Below, piece by piece: positions 44,688 to 53,656 of a DNA stretch of 64,000 bases (position 1 is the first letter of the stretch; each line of letters begins with the position of its first letter). The DNA comes from Streptomyces chartreusis (GTDB lineage Bacteria > Actinomycetota > Actinomycetes > Streptomycetales > Streptomycetaceae): NCBI RefSeq assembly GCF_008704715.1, contig NZ_CP023689.1:3472001-3536000 (forward strand), in the 5' to 3' direction. A program made the translations under genes and the position numbers. The notes beneath the pieces are model-generated. The model made no database searches. It saw nothing but the letters and a program-made list of their open reading frames with translations, and had not been told where the DNA came from.

Positions 44688-44707
44688 GGACTGGGGTCAA
44701 CCAGTCC
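44688..44707 (-). other. 5' leader hairpin upstream of the wblC uORF
   Basis: GGACTGG-GGTCAA-CCAGTCC (7-bp arms), just before the uORF ribosome-binding site at 44668-44676. Confidence 0.45.
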
Positions 44708-44771
44708 GACGGGTATGCAAGTACAACACGGAATTGGGGCCTCCGAGAAGGCCTCCGTTCCCGTGGCTAAG

Positions 44772-44811
44772 AACCTATGGGGATTGCTGGGGCATGCGCA
44801 AACTATTTTTT
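44772..44811 (-). promoter_or_regulatory. wblC promoter with WblC-type AT-rich box
   Basis: On the minus strand an A-rich box AAAAAATA (44811-44804) precedes TTGCGC (44801-44796), an 18-bp spacer and TAGGTT (44777-44772). An AT-rich tract next to the -35 of a vegetative promoter is the mark of WhiB7/WblC autoactivation. Transcription would start near 44765, giving a leader of about 600 nt. It begins only a few bases past the end of uvrD2. Confidence 0.85.
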
Positions 44812-44824
44812 CGACGAGTTCGCA

Positions 44825-47020
44825 TCATTCCCCGTCCGGACCCTGCTCAAGCTCCTGGCCTGCGCAGATGGTCAGCACATCGTCTCCGTAGCGGTCGAGC
44901 TTGCGCTTGAGGACGCCTGGGATGCGGGACAGCTCATCCGGAGTCGTCGGCTCCGTCTCGGCGATGGCCATCAGGGTCTTGTCCGTGAAGACGCAGAAGT
45001 CGGGCTGTCCGCTGAGCCGTGCCTGGACGCCCCGCCATTCGCGGAGGCGTTCGTAGAGGCCCTCGTCCATGTCGGACGGGCAGTCCTCGCAGCGCATCAG
45101 CTTCATCTCGCCGGCGTCGGTGAGCGTGCGCCCGCAGACGCGGCAGCGGGCGGGGCTGCGCTGTGTCCTTCTGGGGGCGGCGTCCGGTCTGCTGGTGAAT
45201 CCGCGCTCGACGCCGCCGGAGCCGCGGGCGGCAGCGCGTCCCACGGTGGCGGTCGAGCCGGGCCGCAGTCCGTCGAGGAAGCGGCTGGGCCGGCGATTGG
45301 GGCGGCCGCCGGGTGCGCGGGTGAGTGACCAAGACACGTGGAGGTGACGGCGGGCGCGGGTGACGCCGACGTAGAGGAGGCGGCGTTCCTCCTCGACCTG
45401 CTCGTCGGTCTTTGCGTAGGTGATCGGCATCATGCCCTCGGCGACGCCGACCAGGAAGACGACGTCCCACTCCAGACCCTTGGCCGAGTGCAGGGAGGCG
45501 AGGGTGACGCCCTGGACGGTCGGGGCGTGCTGGGCGTTGGCGCGTTCGTCGAGTTCCGCGACGAGGTCGGCGAGGGTGGCGCCGGTTTTGGCGGCGGCGA
45601 AGTCCTGGGCGAGGTTCACCAGGGCCGCCAGTGACTCCCAGCGCTCCCTGACGGCGCCGGAGCCGGCCGGCGGCTGGGTCGTCCAGCCCTCCCCCGAGAG
45701 GACGGCACGCACCTGGGAGGGCAGGTCGACGGCGTCGTCGAGGAGGGTGTCGTTGCCGCCGAAGCGGGCCGCGCCGCGCAGGGCGATGCCGGCCTTGCGC
45801 ACTTCGGGGCGGTCGAAGAAGCGCTCGGCGCCGCGCAGCTGGTAGGGGACGCCCGCGTCGGCGAGGGCCTGCTCGTAGGACTCGGACTGGGAGTTCGTGC
45901 GGAACAGGATGGCGATCTCGCTGGCCGGGACCCCGGAGGCCATGAGTTCCCGGATGCGGCGGGCGGCGCCTTCGGCCTCGGCGGGTTCGTCCGTGTACTC
46001 GGTGTAGACGGGTTCGGGGCCGGCGTCGCGCTGGGAGATCAGTTCCAGGCGGTGGTCGGCGGCGCGTCCGCTGGCCTGGGCGAGCAGGCCGTTGGCGAGG
46101 TGGACGACCTGGGGGGTGGAGCGGTAGTCGCGGACGAGTTTGACGACGGTGGCGCCGGGGTGGCGGGTGCGGAAGTCGAGCAGGTGGTCAGGGGTTGCGC
46201 CTGTGAACGAGTAGATCGTCTGGCTGGCGTCGCCGACCACGCAGAGGTTGTCCCGCTCGCCCAGCCACAGCTCCAGCAGGCGTTGCTGGAGGGGGCTGAC
46301 GTCCTGGTACTCGTCGACGACGAAGTGCTGGTACTGGGAGCGGACCTGGTCGGCGATGTCGTGCCGGTCCTGGAGGATGGCGACGGTGAGGAGGAGGACG
46401 TCCTCGAAGTCCATGACGGAGCGGTCGCGCTTGAGGTCCTCGTAGACGTTGTAGATCTGGGCGATCTCGGCCGGGTCGCGGGGGGCTTCGCGGCCCGCTT
46501 TGGCGGCGGCGGGGGCGTAGTCGGCGGGGACGGTCTGGGTGACCTTGGACCACTCGATCTCAGCGGTGACGTCGCGCAGCTCGTTCCGGTCGAGGCGGAT
46601 GCGGCAGGCGGCGGCCGCGTCGGCGACGAGCTGGATCTTGCGGTCGACGAGTCGGGGCATGGAGCCACCGATCGCTTTCGGCCAGAAGTACTGGAGCTGG
46701 CGCAGGGCGGCCGAGTGGAACGTACGGGCCTGGACCCCGGCGGCGCCGAGCTGGCGGAGCCGGCCGCGCATCTCTCCGGCGGCGCGGTTGGTGAAGGTGA
46801 CGGCGAGCACGCTGGAGGGCTGGAGGATGCCGGCGCGGACCCCGTAGGCGATGCGGTGGGTGATCGCCCTTGTCTTGCCGGTTCCGGCGCCCGCGAGTAC
46901 GCACACCGGTCCGTGCAGGGCGGTGGCGACCTCGCGCTGCTCGGGGTCGAGCCCGTCGAGCACCGCGTCGGCCGTGTCCGGTGCCTGCGGGAAGAGGGTG
47001 GAGTGCGTTGCTGCTGTCAC
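44825..47020 (-). CDS. uvrD2: ATP-dependent DNA helicase UvrD2
   Basis: A 731-residue superfamily I helicase: Walker A LAGAGTGKTRA, motif II VVDEYQDVS, later HSAKGLEW and VGVTRARR. A tetracysteine zinc module (CRVCGRTL...MRCEDCP) joins it to a C-terminal HRDC-like domain, the layout of mycobacterial UvrD2. GTG 47020 reads VTAATHSTLFPQ. The frame up to 47107 lacks a start with ribosome-binding site. Divergent from the mycoredoxin gene. Role: DNA repair and replication restart, by family. Confidence 0.93.
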   Translation of the reverse strand: MTAATHSTLFPQAPDTADAVLDGLDPEQREVATALHGPVCVLAGAGTGKTRAITHRIAYGVRAGILQPSSVLAVTFTNRAAGEMRGRLRQLGAAGVQARTFHSAALRQLQYFWPKAIGGSMPRLVDRKIQLVADAAAACRIRLDRNELRDVTAEIEWSKVTQTVPADYAPAAAKAGREAPRDPAEIAQIYNVYEDLKRDRSVMDFEDVLLLTVAILQDRHDIADQVRSQYQHFVVDEYQDVSPLQQRLLELWLGERDNLCVVGDASQTIYSFTGATPDHLLDFRTRHPGATVVKLVRDYRSTPQVVHLANGLLAQASGRAADHRLELISQRDAGPEPVYTEYTDEPAEAEGAARRIRELMASGVPASEIAILFRTNSQSESYEQALADAGVPYQLRGAERFFDRPEVRKAGIALRGAARFGGNDTLLDDAVDLPSQVRAVLSGEGWTTQPPAGSGAVRERWESLAALVNLAQDFAAAKTGATLADLVAELDERANAQHAPTVQGVTLASLHSAKGLEWDVVFLVGVAEGMMPITYAKTDEQVEEERRLLYVGVTRARRHLHVSWSLTRAPGGRPNRRPSRFLDGLRPGSTATVGRAAARGSGGVERGFTSRPDAAPRRTQRSPARCRVCGRTLTDAGEMKLMRCEDCPSDMDEGLYERLREWRGVQARLSGQPDFCVFTDKTLMAIAETEPTTPDELSRIPGVLKRKLDRYGDDVLTICAGQELEQGPDGE

Positions 47021-47059
47021 ATGGCCATGCTGCCAGGTCGCCGGAGACGGCTGTGCCGG

Positions 47060-47068
47060 TTGTCCACA
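47060..47068 (+). promoter_or_regulatory. DnaA-box-like 9-mer
   Basis: TTGTCCACA, the preferred Streptomyces DnaA box, in the uvrD2-mycoredoxin gap. Confidence 0.35.
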
Positions 47069-47128
47069 GGCAGGCATTGATAGTCGTACTAATGCGGCAG
47101 GCGTCACGTGGCGGGCATACCCCGGGTG

Positions 47129-47154
47129 GGAATGGTGGCCCGGTCGCGTACGTT
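47129..47154 (+). promoter_or_regulatory. SigR-dependent promoter of the mycoredoxin gene
   Basis: GGAAT (47129-47133), 18 bases, GTT (47152-47154): exact SigR consensus, about 50 bases ahead of the mycoredoxin ATG. It places the gene in the SigR regulon encoded 40 kb away in the same window. Confidence 0.9.
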
Positions 47155-47204
47155 CCCCCTCTGGACGACCTGTTCCCCCGAGCTATCAGAGGAGCGCGCG
47201 AGAC

Positions 47205-47447
47205 ATGCAGGGCACTGTGACGATGTACAGCACCACCTGGTGCGGCTACTGCCAGCGGCTGAAGAAGCAGCTGGACCGCGAGGGCATCGCGTACACGGAG
47301 ATCAACATCGAGCAGGACCCCGAGTCCGCGTCTTTCGTCGAGAAGGCGAATGGCGGAAACCAGACGGTCCCGACCGTGCTTTTCGCGGACGGTTCGACGA
47401 TGACGAACCCGTCGCTGGCTCAGGTCAAGCAGAAGATCAGCGCCTGA
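47205..47447 (+). CDS. mrx: Mycoredoxin (glutaredoxin-like thiol oxidoreductase)
   Basis: An 80-residue thioredoxin-fold protein with active site WCGYC (C13, C16) and the cis-proline loop TVPT (54-57). Mycoredoxins reduce S-mycothiolated proteins using mycothiol, the actinobacterial glutathione substitute. GAGGAG lies 10-15 bases before ATG 47205. The exact SigR promoter upstream fits disulfide-stress induction. Two terminator hairpins follow. The symbol is by function. Confidence 0.92.
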   Translation: MQGTVTMYSTTWCGYCQRLKKQLDREGIAYTEINIEQDPESASFVEKANGGNQTVPTVLFADGSTMTNPSLAQVKQKISA

Positions 47448-47466
47448 CCGCACCCTCGGTGCGGTC
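47446..47466 (+). terminator. Hairpin overlapping the mycoredoxin stop
   Basis: GACCGCACC-CTC-GGTGCGGTC, 9-bp stem, beginning in the stop codon. Confidence 0.55.
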
Positions 47467-47471
47467 CTCGG

Positions 47472-47505
47472 AAGGCGGTCCCTGAGGCGCTTCAGGGGCC
47501 GCCTT
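47472..47505. terminator. Bidirectional terminator between mycoredoxin and nudC
   Basis: AAGGCGG(T)CCCTGA / TCAGGG(G)CCGCCTT, 14-bp stem with one G-T wobble and a 6-nt loop, between the convergent genes. Confidence 0.7.
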
Positions 47506-47538
47506 CGTGCTGTCCGCGTGGCGCTGACGAGGGTCGTC

Positions 47539-48483
47539 TCAGACGAAGCTCCTCGTCGGCAGTGGCTTGCCGTACCAGAGCTCGATCAGTCGGGCCGCGA
47601 TGGAGATGCCGTAGGGCGGCAGGACCTCGCCGGCCTCGAAGGCGACGCGCAGTTCCTCGCGGGAGAACCAGCGGGCCTCGTGGATCTCCTCGCCGTCGAC
47701 CTCGACGTCGGTGGAGGTGGCGCGGGCCATGAAGCCGAGCATGAGGCTGGACGGGAAGGGCCAGGGCTGGCTGGCGACGTACTCGACCTGGCCGACGGTG
47801 ATGCCGGCCTCTTCGAAGACCTCGCGCCGCACGGTCTGCTCGATGGACTCGCCCGGTTCGACGAAGCCGGCGAGCGTGGAGAAGCGGCCCTCGGGCCAGT
47901 GAACCTGGCGGCCGAGGAGGATGCGGTCGTCCTCGTCGGTGACGGCCATGATCACGGCGGGGTCGGTGCGGGGGTAGTGCTCGGCGCCGCAGGCGGGGCA
48001 GCGGCGGATGTGGCCGGCCGCGGCGATCACGGTGCGCTCTCCGCAGCGGGAGCAGAAGCGGTGGGTGCGTTGCCAGTTCTCCAGGCCGACGGCGTGCACC
48101 ATCAGGCCCGTGTCGCGCGGTGACAGCAGCAGGCCCGCCTCGCGCAGGCCGGCCGCGCGCGCCGACTGGTCGATGCGGCCGGGCAGGGCGTCCTTCTGGA
48201 GGGCGAAATAGCTGACGCCGTCCTCGTCGATGCCGAGGAAGTAGCGGTGCGCCTCGGTGAGGGGGGCCTCGAAGGAGGGGGTCATGACGAGTTCGGTGCG
48301 CCCGTCCGGCGTCTCGTCGATGAGGACCTGGCCGCCGGAGACCACGAAGCAGCGGGTTGTGGGGTGGCTCCACGCTGCCGCGAGCCAGGCCTCGTCGAGC
48401 CGGTGGTGGGCGGCTCGGTCGACGCCGCTCGGGGCGGTGAGCGAGATGGGTCGATCGGCGGTGTGGTCGGTCCAGGTGGTCAC
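47539..48483 (-). CDS. nudC: NADH pyrophosphatase (NudC family)
   Basis: A 314-residue Nudix hydrolase. The zinc ribbon CSRCGERT...CPACGAEHYPR is followed by the Nudix box GFVEPGESIEQTVRREVFEE and the NudC-specific signature SQPWPFPSSLMLGF. Substrates are NAD(H) and NAD-capped RNA in the family. Start GTG 48483 (VTTWTDH) is preferred over the TTG at 48495. It follows the M20 peptidase gene by 156 bases on the same strand. Confidence 0.94.
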   Translation of the reverse strand: MTTWTDHTADRPISLTAPSGVDRAAHHRLDEAWLAAAWSHPTTRCFVVSGGQVLIDETPDGRTELVMTPSFEAPLTEAHRYFLGIDEDGVSYFALQKDALPGRIDQSARAAGLREAGLLLSPRDTGLMVHAVGLENWQRTHRFCSRCGERTVIAAAGHIRRCPACGAEHYPRTDPAVIMAVTDEDDRILLGRQVHWPEGRFSTLAGFVEPGESIEQTVRREVFEEAGITVGQVEYVASQPWPFPSSLMLGFMARATSTDVEVDGEEIHEARWFSREELRVAFEAGEVLPPYGISIAARLIELWYGKPLPTRSFV

Positions 48484-48639
48484 GGGTGCTTCCAACTCCC
48501 CCAGTGGAACGGTGTGCTTCGGTGGGCGGATCGGCGGGACGTGGGACAGGAGGTGACCGGTCGCGGCAGGGCGGGGCGGTGCGGGGCGGCGTCTCCAGTG
48601 TGCCCCGCGCCCGATGCCTCTCCGGACGGGCCCGGTGGC

Positions 48640-50043
48640 TCAGGGCTCATGGCGCCAGTTGGCCGCGAGGTCGCCCCACAGGTAGGCGGTGGTCTCGACG
48701 CCCTTGAGGAGCAGGTCCAGCTCGACCTTCTCGTTCGGGGCGTGCCAGCCGTCGGAGGGGACGGAGATGCCGAGGAAGAGCACGGGTGCCGCGAGGACGT
48801 CCTGGAGGTCGGCGGCCGGTCCCGAGCCGCCTTCGCGGGTGAAGCGGACGGGGCCTTCGAAGGCGCGCCCCATGGCGCGTACGACGGACTGCAGGGCCGG
48901 GTGGTCCAGCGGCGTCAGGCACGGGCGGGTGGCGCCGGTGAACGTGATCTCGCTGCGGACGCCGGCGGGCACCTGGTCGGTGGCCCAGGCTCGGACGGCC
49001 TTCTCGATGTGCTCGGGGTCCTGTCCGGCGACCAGCCGGAAGGAGATCTTCACCATCGCGGAGGACGGGATGATCGTCTTGCTGCCGGGGCCCTGGTAGC
49101 CGCCGCCGATGCCGTTGACCTCGGCGGTCGGGCGGGCCCAGATGCGCTCCAGGGTCGTGAGGCCCGCTTCGCCGTGGGTGGCGTGGGACTTGGCCGTGCG
49201 CAGCCAGCGCGCCTCGTCGAAGGGCAGCTCGGCGAAGAGTTCGCGCTCGCGGTCGGTCAGCTCGACGACGCCGTCGTAGAAGCCGGGGACCGCCACGCGT
49301 GCGTGCTCGTCGTGCAGGGCGGCGACCAGGCGGGCGGCGGCGGTCGCCGGGTTGGGGACGGCGCCGCCGAAGGAGCCCGAGTGGATGTCCTGGTCGGGGC
49401 CGTAGAGTCGGATCTCGCACTCGGCGAGGCCGCGCATGCCGGTGCACACCGTGGGGGTGTCCTCGGCCCACATGCCGGTGTCGGACACGATCACGGCGTC
49501 GGCCGCGAGCCGCTCGGCGTGCTCTTCGACGAGGGCGCGGAAGTGCGGGGAGCCGGACTCCTCCTCACCCTCGATGAGCAGCTTGAGGTTGACGGCGGGG
49601 GTGCTGCGGCCGGTGGTGGCGAGGTGGGTGCGGACGCCGAGTGTGTGGAAGAACACCTGGCCCTTGTCGTCGGCTGCCCCGCGCGCGTAGAGGCGTCCTT
49701 CGCGGACGACGGGCTCGAAGGGCTCGCTGTCCCAGCCGTCCTCGCGGGCGGCGGGCTGCACGTCGTGGTGGCCGTAGACCAGGACCGTGGGCGCTTCGGG
49801 GTCGTGGGAGGGCCACTCGGCGAAGACGGCGGGGGCTCCCGGTGTGGGCCAGACCTCGGTGGTCGGGAAGCCGGTCTCCTTGAGCTTGGCGGCGAGCCAG
49901 TCGGCGCTGCGGCGTACGTCGGGCGCGTGGTCGGGCTGGGCCGACACGGAGGGGATGCGCAGCCATTCGGCGAGGTCGTCGAGGAAGGCGGCACGGTGCT
50001 GCTCGATGTACGTGCGGACGGCGCTGTCCGGGGTCTGGCTCAT
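48640..50043 (-). CDS. M20-family dipeptidase/metallopeptidase
   Basis: A 467-residue M20 zinc peptidase: YGHHDVQPA (first metal His and Asp), GAADDKGQVF, EGEEESGS with catalytic and metal Glu, and the lid-domain HSGSFGG. It belongs to the dipeptidase or succinyl-diaminopimelate desuccinylase-like group; specificity is uncertain. Start MSQTPDSAVR at 50043, ten bases after the adnB stop, so cotranscribed with the nuclease genes. Confidence 0.9.
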   Translation of the reverse strand: MSQTPDSAVRTYIEQHRAAFLDDLAEWLRIPSVSAQPDHAPDVRRSADWLAAKLKETGFPTTEVWPTPGAPAVFAEWPSHDPEAPTVLVYGHHDVQPAAREDGWDSEPFEPVVREGRLYARGAADDKGQVFFHTLGVRTHLATTGRSTPAVNLKLLIEGEEESGSPHFRALVEEHAERLAADAVIVSDTGMWAEDTPTVCTGMRGLAECEIRLYGPDQDIHSGSFGGAVPNPATAAARLVAALHDEHARVAVPGFYDGVVELTDRERELFAELPFDEARWLRTAKSHATHGEAGLTTLERIWARPTAEVNGIGGGYQGPGSKTIIPSSAMVKISFRLVAGQDPEHIEKAVRAWATDQVPAGVRSEITFTGATRPCLTPLDHPALQSVVRAMGRAFEGPVRFTREGGSGPAADLQDVLAAPVLFLGISVPSDGWHAPNEKVELDLLLKGVETTAYLWGDLAANWRHEP

Positions 50044-50053
50044 GGTCACGAGC

Positions 50054-53000
50054 CTATCGGCCCGCACCGACATCCTGGTTGGGCGGTTCCTCACACTTCA
50101 CCTCGGCGACGGGCTCTTCGCCGAGCAGTCGCTCCAGGGCCTCACGGCCCGGGAGGTCGTCCGGGCGTACGACCTCGCCGGTGCGGACGTACAGGAACGC
50201 GGCGTCGACGGACTCCAGGGGTACGCCCTGCTGCTCGGCCCAGGCGAGCCGGTACAGGGCGAGCTGGAGCGGGTCGGCGGTGCGGGTGCGGTTGGTCTTC
50301 CAGTCGACGATCTCGTACGTCGCCTCCTCGCCCTCGCCGGTCCGGTAGACGGCGTCGATGCGGCCCCGTACGACGCGGCCGGCGATCGCGAGCTGGAAGG
50401 GGGCCTCGACGCGGTAGGGCGTGCGGTGGGCGTACTCGGTGCGTTCGAAGGCGTCCTTGAGGGCTTCCAGGTCACGCTCGTCGGCGATCTCGGCCTCGGT
50501 GCCGGGGAGGTCGTCGGGCTCCAGCATGGGCAGCGTCAGTTCCTCGAAGCGGGCTTCGACCCAGGCGTGGAATCGGGTGCCCCGACGTGCGGCGGGTTGT
50601 GGGGGGCGCGGCATGGGGCGCGCGAGTTCCTGCGCGAACCCGTCCGGGTCGGCGGCCAGGCGCAGCAGCTGGGACGCGGTCAGTGACGCGGGCACGGGTA
50701 CGTCCGTGACGCTCGTGCGGGCGCGCAGGAGCTCGCCGGTGAGGGCGTCGAGGTCGCGGTCCCAGGAGGCGAGGGTGCGGGCCTCCTCAGGGGTGAGGGG
50801 GGCCGGCTGTGCGGGCTGGGGGCGGCCGGCGGCGGGCTCCGGGGGTTGCGCCTGGTGCGGGATGGCCGGGGTGGGGCGGTCCGTGGTCCAGGAGTCCCAG
50901 TCCTCGGGGTCCTCGTCCTGCGGATCGTCGGCGAACTGCGGATCGTCGGCGAACGCCTCGTCGTCGTCCGGCGGCGGGGGCCAGTCCGGGTCGTCGTAGG
51001 CGTCGGGGTCGTGGGTCGCGGCGGGGTGGTCGTCCTCGTGGGACGCCAGGTTCTCCAGGTGGGCCAGGACCGTCTCGGCGGCCGCGCGGCGGCGGGTCAG
51101 GGCGGCCGTGTCGAGGGGCAGGGGCCACAGCTGGTCGGCGCTCTCCCGGTGCAGGGCCGGGTTCTCCTCGTCCTCGGCAGGTTCGTCCGCCCACGCCTCG
51201 ATCTCGCCGTGGCCCGCGACGCAGTGGTCGTACAGGGCTTGCAGGAAGTCGGAGGGGCCGCGGGGCTTCTTCTGGGTGGGGCCCCACCAGTGGCCGGAGC
51301 CGAGGAGCAGCGAGCGGGGGCGGGTGAAGGTGACGTAGCCGAGGCGGAGTTCCTCGGTGTGCTGGTGGTCCTTCATGGCCTCCTGGAAGGCCTTCAGGCC
51401 GCGGGAGTCCCAGGAGGCGACATCGGGGAGGGTGTCGGTGTCGCCGCGCAGTTCGTGCGGGAGCACCTTGGCCTGTGCGGTCCACTTCTCGCGGCCCTGG
51501 GTGCTGGGGAAGGTGCCGGTGACCAGGCCCGGGACGGCGACGACGTCCCATTCCAGGCCCTTGGACTTGTGCGCGGTGAGCACCTTGACGGTGTTCTCGC
51601 CGCCGGGGAGGGCGTTGTCGAGGCCCTTCTCGTACTGGGCGGCGGTGCGCAGGAAGCCGAGGAAGGCGAGCAGGCTCGCCTCGTTGTCGCCGGCCGCGAA
51701 GGAGGCGGCGATGTCGAGGAAGTTGGACAGGGTCTCGCGGCGGCGGGCGGCCAGCGCGTGCGGGGAGGCCGACAGCTCGACCTCCAGGCCGGTGACGGCG
51801 AGGACGCGGTGCAGGACGTCCATGAGCGGGTCGGACAGGGAGCGGCGCAGGTCGCGCAGTTCGGTGGCGAGGCGGGCGAACCGCACGCGCGCGTCCGGTG
51901 AGAAGGGCAGCCCGTCGTCGTCCCCGTCGCCGTCGAGCGGCGTCTCCAGGAACGTGTCGAGGGCGTCCGCGAGCGAGATGACCTCGGCGGGGTCGACCCC
52001 CTCGACGGCCTCGGCGAGCCGGCGGTCGGGGTCGTCGCCGTCCACGCGCGCGTGCGACACCAGCGTGCGCGCCCGGCGCCCCAGCAGCGCGAGGTCGCGG
52101 GGGCCGATGCGCCAGCGGGGGCCGCTGAGCAGGCGGACCAGGGAGGCGTTGGCGCCCGGGTCCTGGAGGACCTCGCAGACGGCGACCAGGTCGGCGATCT
52201 CGGGCAGGTGGAGCAGCCCGGACAGGCCGACCACCTCGACGGGGACGTCGCGGGCGACGAGCGCGCCCTGGATCTCGGCGAAGTCGGTCGCCGTACGGCA
52301 CAGGACGGCGATCTCGCCGGGTGCCTTGCCGGTGTTCACGAGGTGGGCGACGGAGTCGGCGATCCAGTCGATCTCCTCGGCGTGGGTGGGCAGGAGGGCG
52401 CAGCGGACGATGCCGTCGCGTTCGGCGCCGGGTGCCGGGCGCAGGGCCTCCACGCCCGCGTGCATGGCGCGCAGGGGCTCCGCGAGGCCGTTGGCGAGGT
52501 CGAGGAGGCGGCCGCCGCTGCGGCGGTTCTCGCTGAGGGCCTGGCGGGCGGCGAGGTGGCCGTCGGCGTGGGCGAAGTGCTCGGGGAAGTCGTCGAGGTT
52601 GGCGACGGAGGCGCCGCGCCAGCCGTAGATCGCCTGGCAGGGGTCGCCGACGGCCGTCACGGGGTGGCCGGTGCCGTCGCCGAACAGGCCCGCCAGGAGG
52701 ACGCGTTGGGCGACGGAGGTGTCCTGGTACTCGTCCAGGAGGACCACGCGGAACTCGTCGCGCAGGACGCGGCCCACTTCGGGGGTGGCGGAGAGCTGTG
52801 CCGACAGGGCGATCTGGTCGCCGAAGTCGAGCAGGTCGCGTTCGCGTTTGGCGGCGCGGTAGCGGACCACGAGGTCGGCGAGTTCGCGGCGTGCCGCGGC
52901 GACTTCGGGGACCTTGCGCAGGTCGGCGTTGGTGAGCTTGGCGGACTGGAGGGTGAGCAGCAGTCCGGCGTCGTGCGCGCGCAGCTTCTCGGGGCGTACG

Positions 53001-53572
53001 AGGTGCTCGGCGAGTTCGGCGTCGAGGTTGAGGAGGTCGCTGACGAGGTCGGCGAAGGAGCGGGTGAGGGCCGGGTAGGGGCCCGGGGCTTCGCGCAGCA
53101 CGCGCGCGGCGAGCTGGTAGCGGGTGGCGTCGGCGAGCAGCCGGGAGGTCGGTTCGAGGCCGATGCGCAGGCCGTGGTCGGTCAGCAGGCGGCCGGCGAA
53201 GGCGTGGTAGGTGGAGATCACCGGCTCGCCGGGCGGATTGTCGGGGTCGATGACGTCCGGGTCGGTGACGCCTGCCTTGACGAGTGCCTTGCGGACGCGC
53301 TCGGCGAGTTCACCGGCGGCCTTGTTGGTGAAGGTCAGGCCGAGGACCTGCTCGGGGGCGACCTGGCCGGTGCCGACCAGCCACACCACGCGGGCCGCCA
53401 TCACCGTCGTCTTGCCCGACCCGGCTCCGGCCACGATCACCTGCGGGGCGGGCGGCGCGGTGATGCAGGCCGTCTGCTCCGGGGTGAACGGGATGCCGAG
53501 GAGCTCTTTGAGCTGATCGGGATCGGTGATACGGGCGGACACTCCAGGAAGGCTAGCGGCGAGCACTGACAC
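50054..53572 (-). CDS. adnB: Helicase-nuclease subunit AdnB
   Basis: A 1172-residue UvrD-like helicase fused to a RecB-type nuclease, one half of the actinobacterial AdnAB double-strand-break resection machine. Walker A VAGAGSGKTT, motif II LLDEYQDTS, motif VI-region GYVTFTRPRSLL, then an acidic low-complexity linker of about 100 residues (near 880-960) and the nuclease motif DWKTNRTR. The start is uncertain among GTG 53572, 53566 and 53542. In S. coelicolor the pair is SCO5183/5184, recalled from memory. Gap to adnA 84 bases. Confidence 0.9.
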   Translation of the reverse strand: MSVLAASLPGVSARITDPDQLKELLGIPFTPEQTACITAPPAPQVIVAGAGSGKTTVMAARVVWLVGTGQVAPEQVLGLTFTNKAAGELAERVRKALVKAGVTDPDVIDPDNPPGEPVISTYHAFAGRLLTDHGLRIGLEPTSRLLADATRYQLAARVLREAPGPYPALTRSFADLVSDLLNLDAELAEHLVRPEKLRAHDAGLLLTLQSAKLTNADLRKVPEVAAARRELADLVVRYRAAKRERDLLDFGDQIALSAQLSATPEVGRVLRDEFRVVLLDEYQDTSVAQRVLLAGLFGDGTGHPVTAVGDPCQAIYGWRGASVANLDDFPEHFAHADGHLAARQALSENRRSGGRLLDLANGLAEPLRAMHAGVEALRPAPGAERDGIVRCALLPTHAEEIDWIADSVAHLVNTGKAPGEIAVLCRTATDFAEIQGALVARDVPVEVVGLSGLLHLPEIADLVAVCEVLQDPGANASLVRLLSGPRWRIGPRDLALLGRRARTLVSHARVDGDDPDRRLAEAVEGVDPAEVISLADALDTFLETPLDGDGDDDGLPFSPDARVRFARLATELRDLRRSLSDPLMDVLHRVLAVTGLEVELSASPHALAARRRETLSNFLDIAASFAAGDNEASLLAFLGFLRTAAQYEKGLDNALPGGENTVKVLTAHKSKGLEWDVVAVPGLVTGTFPSTQGREKWTAQAKVLPHELRGDTDTLPDVASWDSRGLKAFQEAMKDHQHTEELRLGYVTFTRPRSLLLGSGHWWGPTQKKPRGPSDFLQALYDHCVAGHGEIEAWADEPAEDEENPALHRESADQLWPLPLDTAALTRRRAAAETVLAHLENLASHEDDHPAATHDPDAYDDPDWPPPPDDDEAFADDPQFADDPQDEDPEDWDSWTTDRPTPAIPHQAQPPEPAAGRPQPAQPAPLTPEEARTLASWDRDLDALTGELLRARTSVTDVPVPASLTASQLLRLAADPDGFAQELARPMPRPPQPAARRGTRFHAWVEARFEELTLPMLEPDDLPGTEAEIADERDLEALKDAFERTEYAHRTPYRVEAPFQLAIAGRVVRGRIDAVYRTGEGEEATYEIVDWKTNRTRTADPLQLALYRLAWAEQQGVPLESVDAAFLYVRTGEVVRPDDLPGREALERLLGEEPVAEVKCEEPPNQDVGAGR

Positions 53573-53656
53573 TCGATGCCGGACCGGCCTCCGGGCCGAA
53601 AGAAGCCCAGGTCAGCACAGGTGGTGTCATCGATCACTCCGGGTGCTGACGATGCG

